NCBI GenBank assembly: GCA_963693365.1
Contig: CAVNZM010000011.1
Location: 7,564,001-7,628,000, forward strand
Length of the DNA stretch: 64,000 nucleotides
DNA from: Amoebidium appalachense
Taxonomy: Eukaryota; Ichthyosporea
Direction: 5' to 3'
A model generated the notes under the pieces. That model did no database searches. It was not told the DNA's origin and worked only from the letters and a program-made list of their open reading frames with translations. Position 1 is the stretch's first letter. Each line of letters begins with the position of its first letter. The translations under genes were made by a program, and so were the position numbers. Shown here one piece after another: positions 45,550 through 53,633 of the stretch.

Positions 45550-46301
45550 ATGGCTACCTACGATGAGTCAATGTCAGGGATAGAGGCCAGCTCGGTGGAA
45601 CATGAGGTACGCACGCCCGCAGGACGGACGACCTGCTGACGGACCGGAGGTCACGAAGTCAAGCGCGCTCCAGGAACCGCCGTTGGGCAGGTCCTGTCAT
45701 ACCGCACGGTACGCCTGACCACGACCTCGGGTACACGTCGAGTTGCGTCCCAGATGCTGAAAGTGGGAGAAACGATGACAATGTGGGAAGGGCCACAGTC
45801 GAATCGGACACGCTGCAAACGGTGTGGGCCCCTCTCCCCGAAATAGACCCCAAGAGGCCACCGGAGCAAGAATCCCACGATGGGAGGGACGTTGTGTGCG
45901 ATTACTTAGAAGATGCCGAATGTTCCCCGTGTTCTTCCGCTTCCACCCAAGACCGAGCTCTGGTGCGAACGCGTGAAATGACACAGCCAGATGAACTCCT
46001 GTTTCTCAAAGACATGGCGACAGGCGCAGAGGGCATGTCTATCGAGCAACTTCCCAACGGGGCCCGTGTTACAGCCACCACAATGCTGCATCTGTACAAG
46101 GAGTGGCTTTCACTCAACGGCAAGACCAAGAGCATCCCGTACGCCAGTGTGAAGAGCATGGGCTCCATGCTGGGCAAGATACTTGGACCCAACAAGGGGG
46201 GGAACAACCACCTGACTGTTGCACCTGGGATGCCTGCGCTGTCCTCGACTGGAACGTCGTATGCTTTTGTGTTCGACCATGAGAAGATCAAACAGGCTTA
46301 G
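45550..46301 (+). pseudogene. Broken paralogue of the 46,476 nuclease
   Basis: It starts with ATG at 45,550 and reads VRTPAGR, then a TGA at 45,637 in that frame. The corresponding HEVK and GQVLSYR pieces lie nearby, and a third frame from 45,783 carries DTLQTVWAP, all parallel to the neighbour's TPAGRIDLL, IEVKK, GQVLAYK and DTLQHIWGP. The nuclease half thus has at least one frameshift and is shortened. The C-terminal module from about 45,985 (LLFLKDMATGAEGM, LYKEWLSLNG, MLGKILG) stays open to TAG at 46,301. The open 3' part could still be expressed. No restored protein is given. Confidence 0.7.
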
Positions 46302-46315
46302 ACGATCCTCAACGC

Positions 46316-46420
46316 TGCGCCCGGGCCTGGGTGGCTGGGAGGGGCAGGCGAGGCACGCACGGCCCAGGAGGCGGATGTGGCACGTGCGCTGGTGAGACAC
46401 ACGAGCCACCCCCAGCCACA
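46316..46420. repeat. GAGGCACGC element, copy 2
   Basis: GGGCCTGGGTGGCTGGGAGG, then CGAGGCACGCACGGCCC and a pairing GCCACCCCCAGCCAC. Imperfect stem-loop. It lies between the broken copy and the intact nuclease gene. Confidence 0.65.
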
Positions 46421-46475
46421 CATGCCCCTAATTGATATACAGGGCATGGTTCGTTTTTTTCTAGCGCCAACTACA

Positions 46476-47168
46476 ATGGCTAGTCCACGTGACGAAGCGT
46501 GGGTGAGGGAGCGACTTATGCGACTGGAGGGTGGGAAGAGCGAGGTGTATACTCCCGCCGGTAGGATCGACCTGCTGACGGACACGGATGTCATTGAAGT
46601 GAAGAAGGTTCAATATTGGAAATCGGCGATGGGGCAGGTACTTGCATACAAAGACCACTACCCCACCCATCGTGCGCGAGTCCATCTATATGGCTATGCC
46701 TCCGCTGACACGTACAAGGTAGCTGTGGAGACCATGATGCGTCATAACATCACCGTAACGGCAGAACATGATACACTGCAGCATATATGGGGTCCACACC
46801 CCAAATCAGAAACTACAAAGCCCAAGAATGCCCAGAGGAAGCAAGTAGAACGGCAATTTTTAAGAGATTTGCTCTCCCATACCAACGGATGTGAGGACAT
46901 GACTTTTATAAAGGATAGCTGCTTGGTGAGATCATCGGGGCTGTACCAGCTATACCTTTCATGGCATAAACTGAATCTCTCTTCCACAGCGGCTCCAAGT
47001 TTAAAAATCTTCGGCATGACCCTCAGGAAGATTTTGGGAAAACCCAAAGCTGCCAAAGTGAAAAGAGTTACGCGCTGGCCAGACCACCCTCGCGTGTCCG
47101 AAACAAACAAGGTTGTCTATTGCTACAGGATCGATGGTCAGGTCATCAACAGCCCGGAGCAGCAGTAG
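46476..47168 (+). CDS. PD-(D/E)XK nuclease fused to the D5-type C-terminal module
   Basis: 230 residues from ATG at 46,476, chosen because it aligns with the ATG of the broken copy; several earlier in-frame codons exist. The N-terminal half has TPAGRIDLLTDTDVIEVKK, giving catalytic Asp32, Glu41 and Lys43, then AMGQVLAYK with Gln about 54. This is the nuclease pattern of Holliday-junction and restriction-type enzymes. The C-terminal half (FLRDLLSHTNGCEDM, LYQLYLSWHKL, FGMTLRKILGKPK) is strongly similar to the end of the helicase at 43,016. It may act at the same DNA sites as the helicase. Ends in TAG, with the zinc-finger ORF following in the same frame. Confidence 0.75.
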   Translation: MASPRDEAWVRERLMRLEGGKSEVYTPAGRIDLLTDTDVIEVKKVQYWKSAMGQVLAYKDHYPTHRARVHLYGYASADTYKVAVETMMRHNITVTAEHDTLQHIWGPHPKSETTKPKNAQRKQVERQFLRDLLSHTNGCEDMTFIKDSCLVRSSGLYQLYLSWHKLNLSSTAAPSLKIFGMTLRKILGKPKAAKVKRVTRWPDHPRVSETNKVVYCYRIDGQVINSPEQQ

Positions 47169-47204
47169 CCGTTGGAAATTATTTTCTCCCCCCTCAATAA
47201 CACC

Positions 47205-47465
47205 ATGTATCTGTGTACGTGCAAGACCCCCCAAGGCATCATGGTCCGCCCTTACAAGGTGTATCGGTGCACAGTCGACGGTTGCGGCTACTCCACCACC
47301 CGCAACAGCAACTTTGCGGCGCACAGCGACAGGCATGCGGGGATTCTGCGGCACGTGTGCGCGCATGCGGGGTGCGGGCGGCAGTTTCGGTATGCCTTGA
47401 GCCTCAAGCGGCACATGCAGCAGCACACCAAAGAACCGGGGAGCCCGAATCGGACCCGAAACTAG
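47205..47465 (+). CDS. Two-finger C2H2 protein
   Basis: 86 residues from ATG at 47,205. It has two C2H2 fingers: CTVDGCGYSTTRNSNFAAH and CAHAGCGRQFRYALSLKRH. The N-terminal part has two more Cys (YLCTCKTPQG). The reading frame is the same as that of the preceding nuclease gene, separated only by its TAG and twelve codons without stop, so readthrough would fuse them. Role is probably nucleic acid binding. Confidence 0.6.
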   Translation: MYLCTCKTPQGIMVRPYKVYRCTVDGCGYSTTRNSNFAAHSDRHAGILRHVCAHAGCGRQFRYALSLKRHMQQHTKEPGSPNRTRN

Positions 47466-47560
47466 CGCGGGTGGCTGGGAGGGGCGCGTGAGGCACGCGA
47501 GGCACGCGTGGCACAGGTGCCCCTCCCAGCCACCCCCAGCCCCCCAGGCCCCAGCCCGGA
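47463..47560. repeat. GAGGCACGC element, copy 3
   Basis: GGGTGGCTGGGAGGGGCGCG, three GAGGCACGC-like units, then CCCCTCCCAGCCACCC. The arms pair into a strong stem-loop between convergent genes and may act in 3' end formation. Confidence 0.7.
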
Positions 47561-47604
47561 TGGGTGACCGAGGACGACAGATATGGACCCGACTCGGGGT
47601 GGGT

Positions 47605-48516
47605 TTATTGACGTGCCGCGGCGGCCCAGGTAGCAAACGCCGTGCGGCCATCCACAAGCGCCTGCACGACCTTCCCGGGGTCAACGTCCATGGGCGACGC
47701 AAACAGCCTCCGCTCCGGAGCGACCACCACGAGGCGGTCTCCGAGGCGGGTGCGGAGGTTGGCGAACTCGGTGGCCGCTAGCTCGGTGCCCGAGTCACGC
47801 TGCAGAGCATAGCAGAGCTCCATGCCCGTTTTTGGCACGGATTCTGCAGGGCAGTGCGCCAGCGAGTCGCACAGCACCGTCACGTAGATGCCGTCGAACC
47901 CATCTGCGGCATCCTCGAGTGCCTTGGTGAGGGGCACCAGCTCAGAGACCCCGCCGTCCAGAAACACGGTGCCGTCGTACTCGACGGGGGGGACCGCGAG
48001 TGGAAGGGCCGAAGACGCACGCATGCCGACCTGGTACTCGGGCCCTGTGAACCACCGCTCCTTCTTGTTGAGGAAGTCCCAGGCGACGCAGTGGCAGCGC
48101 GTGTAGATGTCCGCGTCGATGCCCTCCAGAAGCGCCGCCGCACGCTCCTGCAGGGTGAAGCGGCTGTACGCCGCCCCGTACAGCATTGACCCCACAACCG
48201 TCCTCCAGCTTTTCGGAAGCAGCGCCATTGCGCCACCCCACGGTTCCACAATGTCCTCCACGCACTTCAGCTTCCCCAGCTCGCGCGCCAGGTCGTCCAG
48301 GCGGTCGGCAACCACGAACGGCGCCACCAGCGCGCCGACGGACGTGCCGTACACCCTGTCGACCTGGTACAGCCCCGAAGCGAGCATCCCCTGCATGAAC
48401 CCGACTTGGAAGCAGCCCTTGACGCCGCCCCCGGGCAGCAGGATCCGCACACGTGTCCTGGCTTGGGAGGGTGTGTCCATGTTGATGTAGGGCGCGATAA
48501 GAGTTGACGGCTTCAT
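47605..48516 (-). CDS. Patatin-like phospholipase
   Basis: 303 residues from ATG at 48,516. The oxyanion-hole motif is PGGGVKG (residues 28-34), the nucleophile elbow is GTSVG with Ser59, and the dyad Asp is in LDGGVSE with Asp187. Order and spacing match patatin-like phospholipases, which release fatty acids from phospholipids. Such proteins help virus entry or bacterial effectors by breaking membranes. No signal peptide is seen. The ATG overlaps the TGA at the end of the upstream Fic frame (ATGA), and the TAA stop overlaps AATAAA. The dyad is intact, so activity is expected. Origin by transfer is plausible. Confidence 0.85.
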   Translation of the reverse strand: MKPSTLIAPYINMDTPSQARTRVRILLPGGGVKGCFQVGFMQGMLASGLYQVDRVYGTSVGALVAPFVVADRLDDLARELGKLKCVEDIVEPWGGAMALLPKSWRTVVGSMLYGAAYSRFTLQERAAALLEGIDADIYTRCHCVAWDFLNKKERWFTGPEYQVGMRASSALPLAVPPVEYDGTVFLDGGVSELVPLTKALEDAADGFDGIYVTVLCDSLAHCPAESVPKTGMELCYALQRDSGTELAATEFANLRTRLGDRLVVVAPERRLFASPMDVDPGKVVQALVDGRTAFATWAAAARQ

Positions 48517-49310
48517 TCCAAATCCAGGGCGTTGCACACCGAGACCAGGTTTGCCCTTGCGCAGTCCAGCACGAAGGCCGCCAGCTCGGAGTAGTCGTGG
48601 GGGGGCGGCTGGCTCTGCGCGGCCAGCAGCAGCTAGTGGTAGCGCTCGCGGGAGCTGCGGTCTGTGTACAACGAGAGGGGAACGGCAATATAGGGCGAGA
48701 GCAGCACGCTGACCAACAGACGGGCGACGCGCCCGTTGCCGTTGCTGAACGGGTGGATGTAGAGGAACTCCCCGAGGAAACGGGCGGCCACCTGTATGGC
48801 ACCGAGAACGTCATTGCAGCCTTGGAGTTCGGTGCGTGTCCTTTCGAACAGACGCTTGAGAGCCTCTTCGATCTTGAACGGTGCAAGGTACTGATGACTG
48901 CAGCCTGCGGGAAGCGCAAAGCGCACCCGATACCGTCCAGCGCTATCGAGCAGCCCGTCCATGACCTTGCGATGGACCTCCCTAGCGAGCTCCACCGTAA
49001 ACGTGCCTGGATCAATCCCCTTCCAAACCCACGGTGTGGGGAACAGCTCGCGAACTGCTATAACGACGTTTTTCAGTTTCTTCGATGAGCGCGTGTGTTC
49101 GGACGTTTCATCGGGGCAGGAGATCAGCCTCTCAATATGTTCGACTGGGACCTTTTCGTTTATTTCCAATTCCATCAGGTGCTTGATGTATAACACTAGG
49201 TGGTGCGTTGTGTATCCCTGCATGAACAAAGCGCTGCTCTTATCGTTATCCAAAAACGTGCGCACCAGGTGGAGGCAGCGCACAACAGCCCCTTCGCTGA
49301 GTTGAGACAT
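48513..49310 (-). CDS. Fic domain protein with an in-frame TAG
   Basis: ATG at 49,310. The Fic motif HPFSNGNGRVARL is complete, with His about 186, so AMP transfer to proteins (or a related modification) is possible. Residues around 75-100 (HIERLISCPDETSEH) may be the flap or inhibitory region, but no clear S/T-x-x-x-E-G motif was noted. A TAG at 48,633-48,635 ends the frame after RERYH. The same frame then continues for 39 codons (LLLAAQSQPPPHDYSELAAF) to a TGA that overlaps the patatin ATG. The family normally has a helix here, so the extension looks genuine. This is either a nonsense mutation, readthrough or TAG reassignment. Confidence 0.75.
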
Positions 49311-50371
49311 CACGGTGTTGAACCGACAGATAAAGTACCACAAACTATCAAAATCGACCTTTACGTCACACGGCAACAACCCGGCCCATATCCACCTGCG
49401 CGTTCACCACCCTGTTCTCCTGCCCCCGCCCCCTACCCAGTCCACCGATTTCTCCACAAACCAGAGAGAACACGGCAGTGCCCATGAACGTTTGGCCCGC
49501 ATTTTGCTAGAGAACAGCATCGCCGGTCCCCCCCATGTCTCCCGGAACCCAAGAGAACACCATGGCATCCCCAACCATGTCTCCCGGATCCTTGGAGAAC
49601 AGGTGCTGGGGGTGGACCCTGTTCGCCGATTGCTTTTTCCTAGGAGCGGGGCCTGGGGGGCATGAGGGGCACGCGAGGCACGCGATGGCACAGTGGTCTC
49701 ACGGGTCTGTGTGCCACAGGCGCCCCCCCAGCCCCCCCCCAGGCCCCCGGAACAGGCAACGCGGAACCACAACTTCGTTCCAAAGCAGCGCCAGATGTGC
49801 CAATAAACGGCCAAAGCAGCGCGCAGTTGGCTACCCCGCTATTCGATCTGATTGGTCGAAAGCGTTCAAGATCCTGACCAAGGTTTCAGAATCTGTTTGT
49901 ATCGTTGATAGGACTATTTCTTCGCGATTTCTGTTTGAAATGTGACCGAATTGTTTATAAAACTATCTTGAATATGAAATTAGGTATAAAACGTTTGATT
50001 TTATTCTTATGTTTGGTTCTAAGGAATAGAAGAGAAAAAGGCATCAGCTGTCATTGAAAAATCTTGAAGCACTGGCATTGCCTGCTCTTCGCGGGATCTG
50101 ATTGGATCTTGAATTGGGTGTGATCCAATCCCCAGCAGCCAATCGTGCAGTTTGGTGATCTGGATCTGAAAGCATTCTCCCAATCAAACGCGTGACTGGA
50201 TATCATTTCGTCAGCATCAGTTGGGAATTGGCTTCTAAGGGCACGGCACAGCTGATAGGGTGTCACTTTCACACACCTTCTGTAGTGTCAACATCAAAGG
50301 CTTTGAAGTCGCTTGTTAGGTCGCCTTTTACTGATTTTCGCTTTGCACCCCCATTTCTACACACACACACC
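49311..50371. other. Spacer with one GC element and TGATTGG motifs
   Basis: Contains GAGGCACGC element copy 4 (about 49,646-49,755) and a TTCGATCTGATTGGTCGAAA block at 49,842, which recurs at 63,868. Further CCAAT words lie at 50,100-50,190. No gene is supported. Confidence 0.5.
49646..49755. repeat. GAGGCACGC element, copy 4
   Basis: GGGGCCTGGGGGGCATGAGG, GGCACGCGAGGCACGCG, GGCACAGTGGTCTCACGGG, then GCCCCCCCCCAGGCCCCC. The CAGTGGTCTCAC word is shared with copy 1 and the arms are complementary. Confidence 0.65.
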
Positions 50372-51235
50372 ATGGAACAAGTAGGCAAGCGCAGCTACAA
50401 ATGGCTGACCGATCACCTTTTCACTAAGAACACTTAGGACAAATACATGGTCAAGTGCCGCGCTTGTGTCGCTGACATGCACAGCGACCAGATCCCCTCG
50501 CATGTGAAGGTGTGCAGGGAATTAAACCACTGCCAGGACGCCATCCTTACCCTCGTCGCCGCAGAGAACGCCGTCGGGCCCGCGCGCGACAAGGTGCGTC
50601 CGTTGGTCACGGAGTTCGGGGGGTGCGCAGTGGCTGCACAGTCCGTCGTGCCGGGTCTGCGCCAGTACCTGCAGCAGCCTGGGCGCAACGTCGTGGGCGC
50701 GGCTAAGGCACGGGCGGTGGCGCAGGCGCTCCACGACATGGCAGAGGCGGCTCGGGCGGTTAAGGACGGGTATGTGGGTTTTTGGTCGGCTGAGGATGCT
50801 GTGGAGCGCAACAAGCAAGCGCTGCGCCATCGGATTGCCGAACGTGTCCACCGCCGCCAGGGCGGGGAGGGGCCCGGCCAGTTCGCCTACGTTCCCCGCC
50901 CCCCCGGTTCTCCCCGTCCAAACCTCCTCCCCTTTGCGCTCACACCCGGGGAGCTTGCAAGTGGCAACGTGCTCCGGCAGTGCGAGATATTTCTGTTTGA
51001 TCGAGTGCAGAGGGATCCGAAGTACCCTCCCGGGAAACGTATCGACTCGGACGATGTGTGGGGGGCGGAGGAGAGAGACTCTGCTCTTGCGGCATCGATC
51101 GATGAGTGGGCGGTGGAGGTTCCCGTTTGGTGGGATGAGGGCAACCACTATTTTGTTCAGGACATGGAGATGATTGAGCAGCGCCTGCGGGAGGGGTATG
51201 ATTGGGTGATGAAGGTTGTTGCGGAGCTTGAGTGA
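50372..51235 (+). CDS. Hypothetical protein with an N-terminal zinc-like motif and an in-frame TAG
   Basis: From ATG at 50,372 the frame reads MEQVGKRSYKWLTDHLF, meets TAG at 50,435, and continues in frame with VKCRACVADMHSDQIPSHVK and VC, a C-x2-C-x11-H-type metal motif. A second ATG lies at 50,447. Without the TAG the protein would have 287 residues. The middle is Ala/Val/Arg helical (ARAVAQALHDMAEAARAV), and the C-terminus is acidic with WAVEVPVWWDEGNHYF. No family recognised. The start used in vivo is unknown. Confidence 0.55.
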
Positions 51236-51257
51236 GGGCTGGGGGGGGGGGGGTTGA

Positions 51258-51355
51258 TGGGGTGGTGTTAGCATGAGCTAGATGGGGGTTGGTTTAATGG
51301 GATGGTGTTAGCATGAGCTAGATGGGGGTTGGTTTGATGGGATGGTGTTAGCATG
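51258..51355. repeat. 46-bp tandem repeat, about 2.3 units
   Basis: GGGATGGTGTTAGCATGAGC and TAGATGGGGGTTGGTTT repeat directly before the assembly gap. Confidence 0.8.
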
Positions 51356-51436
51356 GGAGGGCTTGGAAGTTGTTTGATGTGCTTCCGGGAGAAGTTCATG
51401 CACGAAATAAACCAAGCATCTGTGTATCATGCTGCT

Positions 51437-51936
51437 NNNNNNNNNNNNNNNNNNNNNNNNNNNNNNNNNNNNNNNNNNNNNNNNNNNNNNNNNNNNNNNN
51501 NNNNNNNNNNNNNNNNNNNNNNNNNNNNNNNNNNNNNNNNNNNNNNNNNNNNNNNNNNNNNNNNNNNNNNNNNNNNNNNNNNNNNNNNNNNNNNNNNNNN
51601 NNNNNNNNNNNNNNNNNNNNNNNNNNNNNNNNNNNNNNNNNNNNNNNNNNNNNNNNNNNNNNNNNNNNNNNNNNNNNNNNNNNNNNNNNNNNNNNNNNNN
51701 NNNNNNNNNNNNNNNNNNNNNNNNNNNNNNNNNNNNNNNNNNNNNNNNNNNNNNNNNNNNNNNNNNNNNNNNNNNNNNNNNNNNNNNNNNNNNNNNNNNN
51801 NNNNNNNNNNNNNNNNNNNNNNNNNNNNNNNNNNNNNNNNNNNNNNNNNNNNNNNNNNNNNNNNNNNNNNNNNNNNNNNNNNNNNNNNNNNNNNNNNNNN
51901 NNNNNNNNNNNNNNNNNNNNNNNNNNNNNNNNNNNN
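51437..51936. other. Assembly gap, 500 N
   Basis: Exactly 500 undetermined bases, the usual placeholder for a gap of unknown size. It removes the 3' end of the gene to its right, and possibly other genes. Confidence 0.98.
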
Positions 51937-52712
51937 CTGACCTTGACGTTGAACTCCTGCGGCAGCGTTGGCCCCGCCACCATGTCCGGGATGGGCATCA
52001 TCGGCGCGTCCGTGTTCGCCAGCCCGCGGATCTCGGCAAAGTCGTGTGTGCGGATCCCCCTGCGTGCATGCACCACCTTCTCTGGGTCCACGCGTGCCGG
52101 GTTTGTCGCGTATGTCGGTAGCGGCGGCCGCACGCCCTGCTGTGCATCCTCCCTGCTGTTCAGCACGGCCTCCGGCCGGGCTCCCTCGTTGCGCATGTTG
52201 CCGTTGTACACTGGCGCGCGCGTGCGTGTGCGGTACAGCTCACGCATGTAGTTGCTGCGCGACTGCTGTTCCTCGGGATGCACATGGCCGTCGACGGCAG
52301 CACCTGCCAGCACGGCCACGGTCTGGGGGAGGGGTGTGCGGTCGGCGGCGTTGGCGGCGTCGTCGAAGGGCTTCTGCCGTTGGTAGGGCGAGAGGTAGCG
52401 GAATCTGCCGTAGTGCTCGTCATGGGGCACCTCCATGACCTTGGTGTTGAGACGGTCGAGGGGGTTGAACGGCCGATTGAGGCCGAGGGCGTCAGTGGCC
52501 CCGGCGTGCGGTGCATAAAGGGTGTTCCTGTCGAGGTTCAGGTTAGGCTGGAAGTCTGCGGGGGACAGGGGCGGGGCGGGCTTGGGCGGAGGGTCCGGGT
52601 TGTCAAACCCCCAGGCCTGATAGAACGGATTGCCTTCGTGCGAACTCACGTACAGGTAGACCACCGCCAAACACACGATTGCAAGGGCGAGCTCCGAGTG
52701 CGAACTGTCCAT
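51937..52712 (-). CDS. Membrane-anchored protein, C-terminus lost in the gap
   Basis: 258 residues are readable from ATG at 52,712 to the gap. Residues 8-24 (LALAIVCLAVVYLYVSS) form an N-terminal membrane helix. The rest is Pro/Asn/Arg-rich and extended (PNLNLDRNTLYAPHAG, RSNYMRELYRTRTRAPVYNG), like a virion membrane protein with an extended tail. No family recognised. The stop is not visible. Confidence 0.65.
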
Positions 52713-52770
52713 TGAGAAGGGCTACATTAATGCCACCGCCACGGGTTGGCGCTGTTTATTGCCTGTGCGC

Positions 52771-53280
52771 TCAGCGCCGGCACACCTGGTAGTCGACCAC
52801 GTACCGCACGCGGTCCCGCAGCGTCCGCAGGTGGCTGACCCCAAACAGCCGCCCGTGCTTGTTGACCTTGCGGTCAAGGCACACCTCGAGCGCGCCCTCG
52901 CACGGCCGCCACTGGTTGTCAGGGCACAGGATCTCGAGCGTGACCTTGGTCAGGCGCACACTCTTGTGGATGTTGCCGTTCGAGTCGATGGTGTTGGACT
53001 CCGTGTACGGCACCAGCGGCTTGCGCCCGTCCATTAGGCCCCAGCCGTTGGCCACCTCCAAGTCGACGTAGCTGTTCTCAGACCCCACATCGTACACCAG
53101 CTTGAACGTCTTCTTCTGCCCCGCCACGCGCACCGTCACCATGTGCGTCTTCGAGCACTCGGGGATCAGGAACACCGGCACCTTGCTGTGCCGCGTCGAC
53201 GTCCGCCGCACGCACGTCTCGAGCCGTCGTGCCCGGCAAGCGCAGCCGCGCCCTCTGGCTTTGCGTTTTCGTTGATGCAT
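52771..53280 (-). CDS. Putative retropepsin-like aspartic protease
   Basis: 169 residues from ATG at 53,280. A basic N-terminus (MHQRKRKARGRGCACRARR) precedes VYDVGSENSYVDLEVANGWG, which resembles the Asp-Thr/Ser-Gly active loop of retropepsins, with Val in place of Thr. Near the C-terminus GRLFGVSHLRTL parallels the family's Gly-x-x-x-Leu turn. A processing protease would fit its place next to putative virion genes. The motif is imperfect, so the family call is tentative. AATAAA lies 11 bases after the TGA. Confidence 0.4.
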   Translation of the reverse strand: MHQRKRKARGRGCACRARRLETCVRRTSTRHSKVPVFLIPECSKTHMVTVRVAGQKKTFKLVYDVGSENSYVDLEVANGWGLMDGRKPLVPYTESNTIDSNGNIHKSVRLTKVTLEILCPDNQWRPCEGALEVCLDRKVNKHGRLFGVSHLRTLRDRVRYVVDYQVCRR

Positions 53281-53327
53281 ACTGGGGGCCCACAATGTAG
53301 CGTTGGCCGCTCAACGGCCGCGCCTTT

Positions 53328-53588
53328 TTAGGGCTTCTTGAAGCTCTTCCAGCACCGCCGCTTGCGGCAGCAGCCCCGCTTGGGCTTCTTGCGCCCGGGA
53401 ACCAGGCCCTTGCACTGGCCGGCGTACGAGCACATGACGTACTTCATGTTGTAGTCGGTGACGCGCTTGATCCACTCGGGATCCGCCGAGGGGAAGCGCT
53501 TGTAGAGGTCCTGGCCGATCATGGCCTTGACGTGGTGGTCTGTGATGCCCGTGCTTTCCGGTAACATTTGCAGAAGGCGCAAAAACAT
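53328..53588 (-). CDS. Small protein with Cys/Lys-rich C-terminus
   Basis: 86 residues from ATG at 53,588. The same frame is open upstream through 53,624 to the TAG that ends the 875-residue gene. The C-terminus has GRKKPKRGCCRKRRCWKSFK. The body has YKRFPSADPEWIKRV. No family. The charged Cys-rich tail suggests nucleic acid binding or a structural role. Confidence 0.55.
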   Translation of the reverse strand: MFLRLLQMLPESTGITDHHVKAMIGQDLYKRFPSADPEWIKRVTDYNMKYVMCSYAGQCKGLVPGRKKPKRGCCRKRRCWKSFKKP

Positions 53589-53633
53589 ATGCTGCGTCGC
53601 GCCGTGGGAGCTATTTTGGTTCACAACGCCCGC

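Noticed and set aside
47942-49015. 357-residue minus-strand frame over the patatin and Fic genes
   Set aside because: It is a shadow frame in GC-rich DNA. The patatin and Fic motifs lie in other frames.
51353-52251. Frames running through the N gap
   Set aside because: Undetermined bases cannot support a frame. Only the minus-strand gene right of the gap is kept, as partial.
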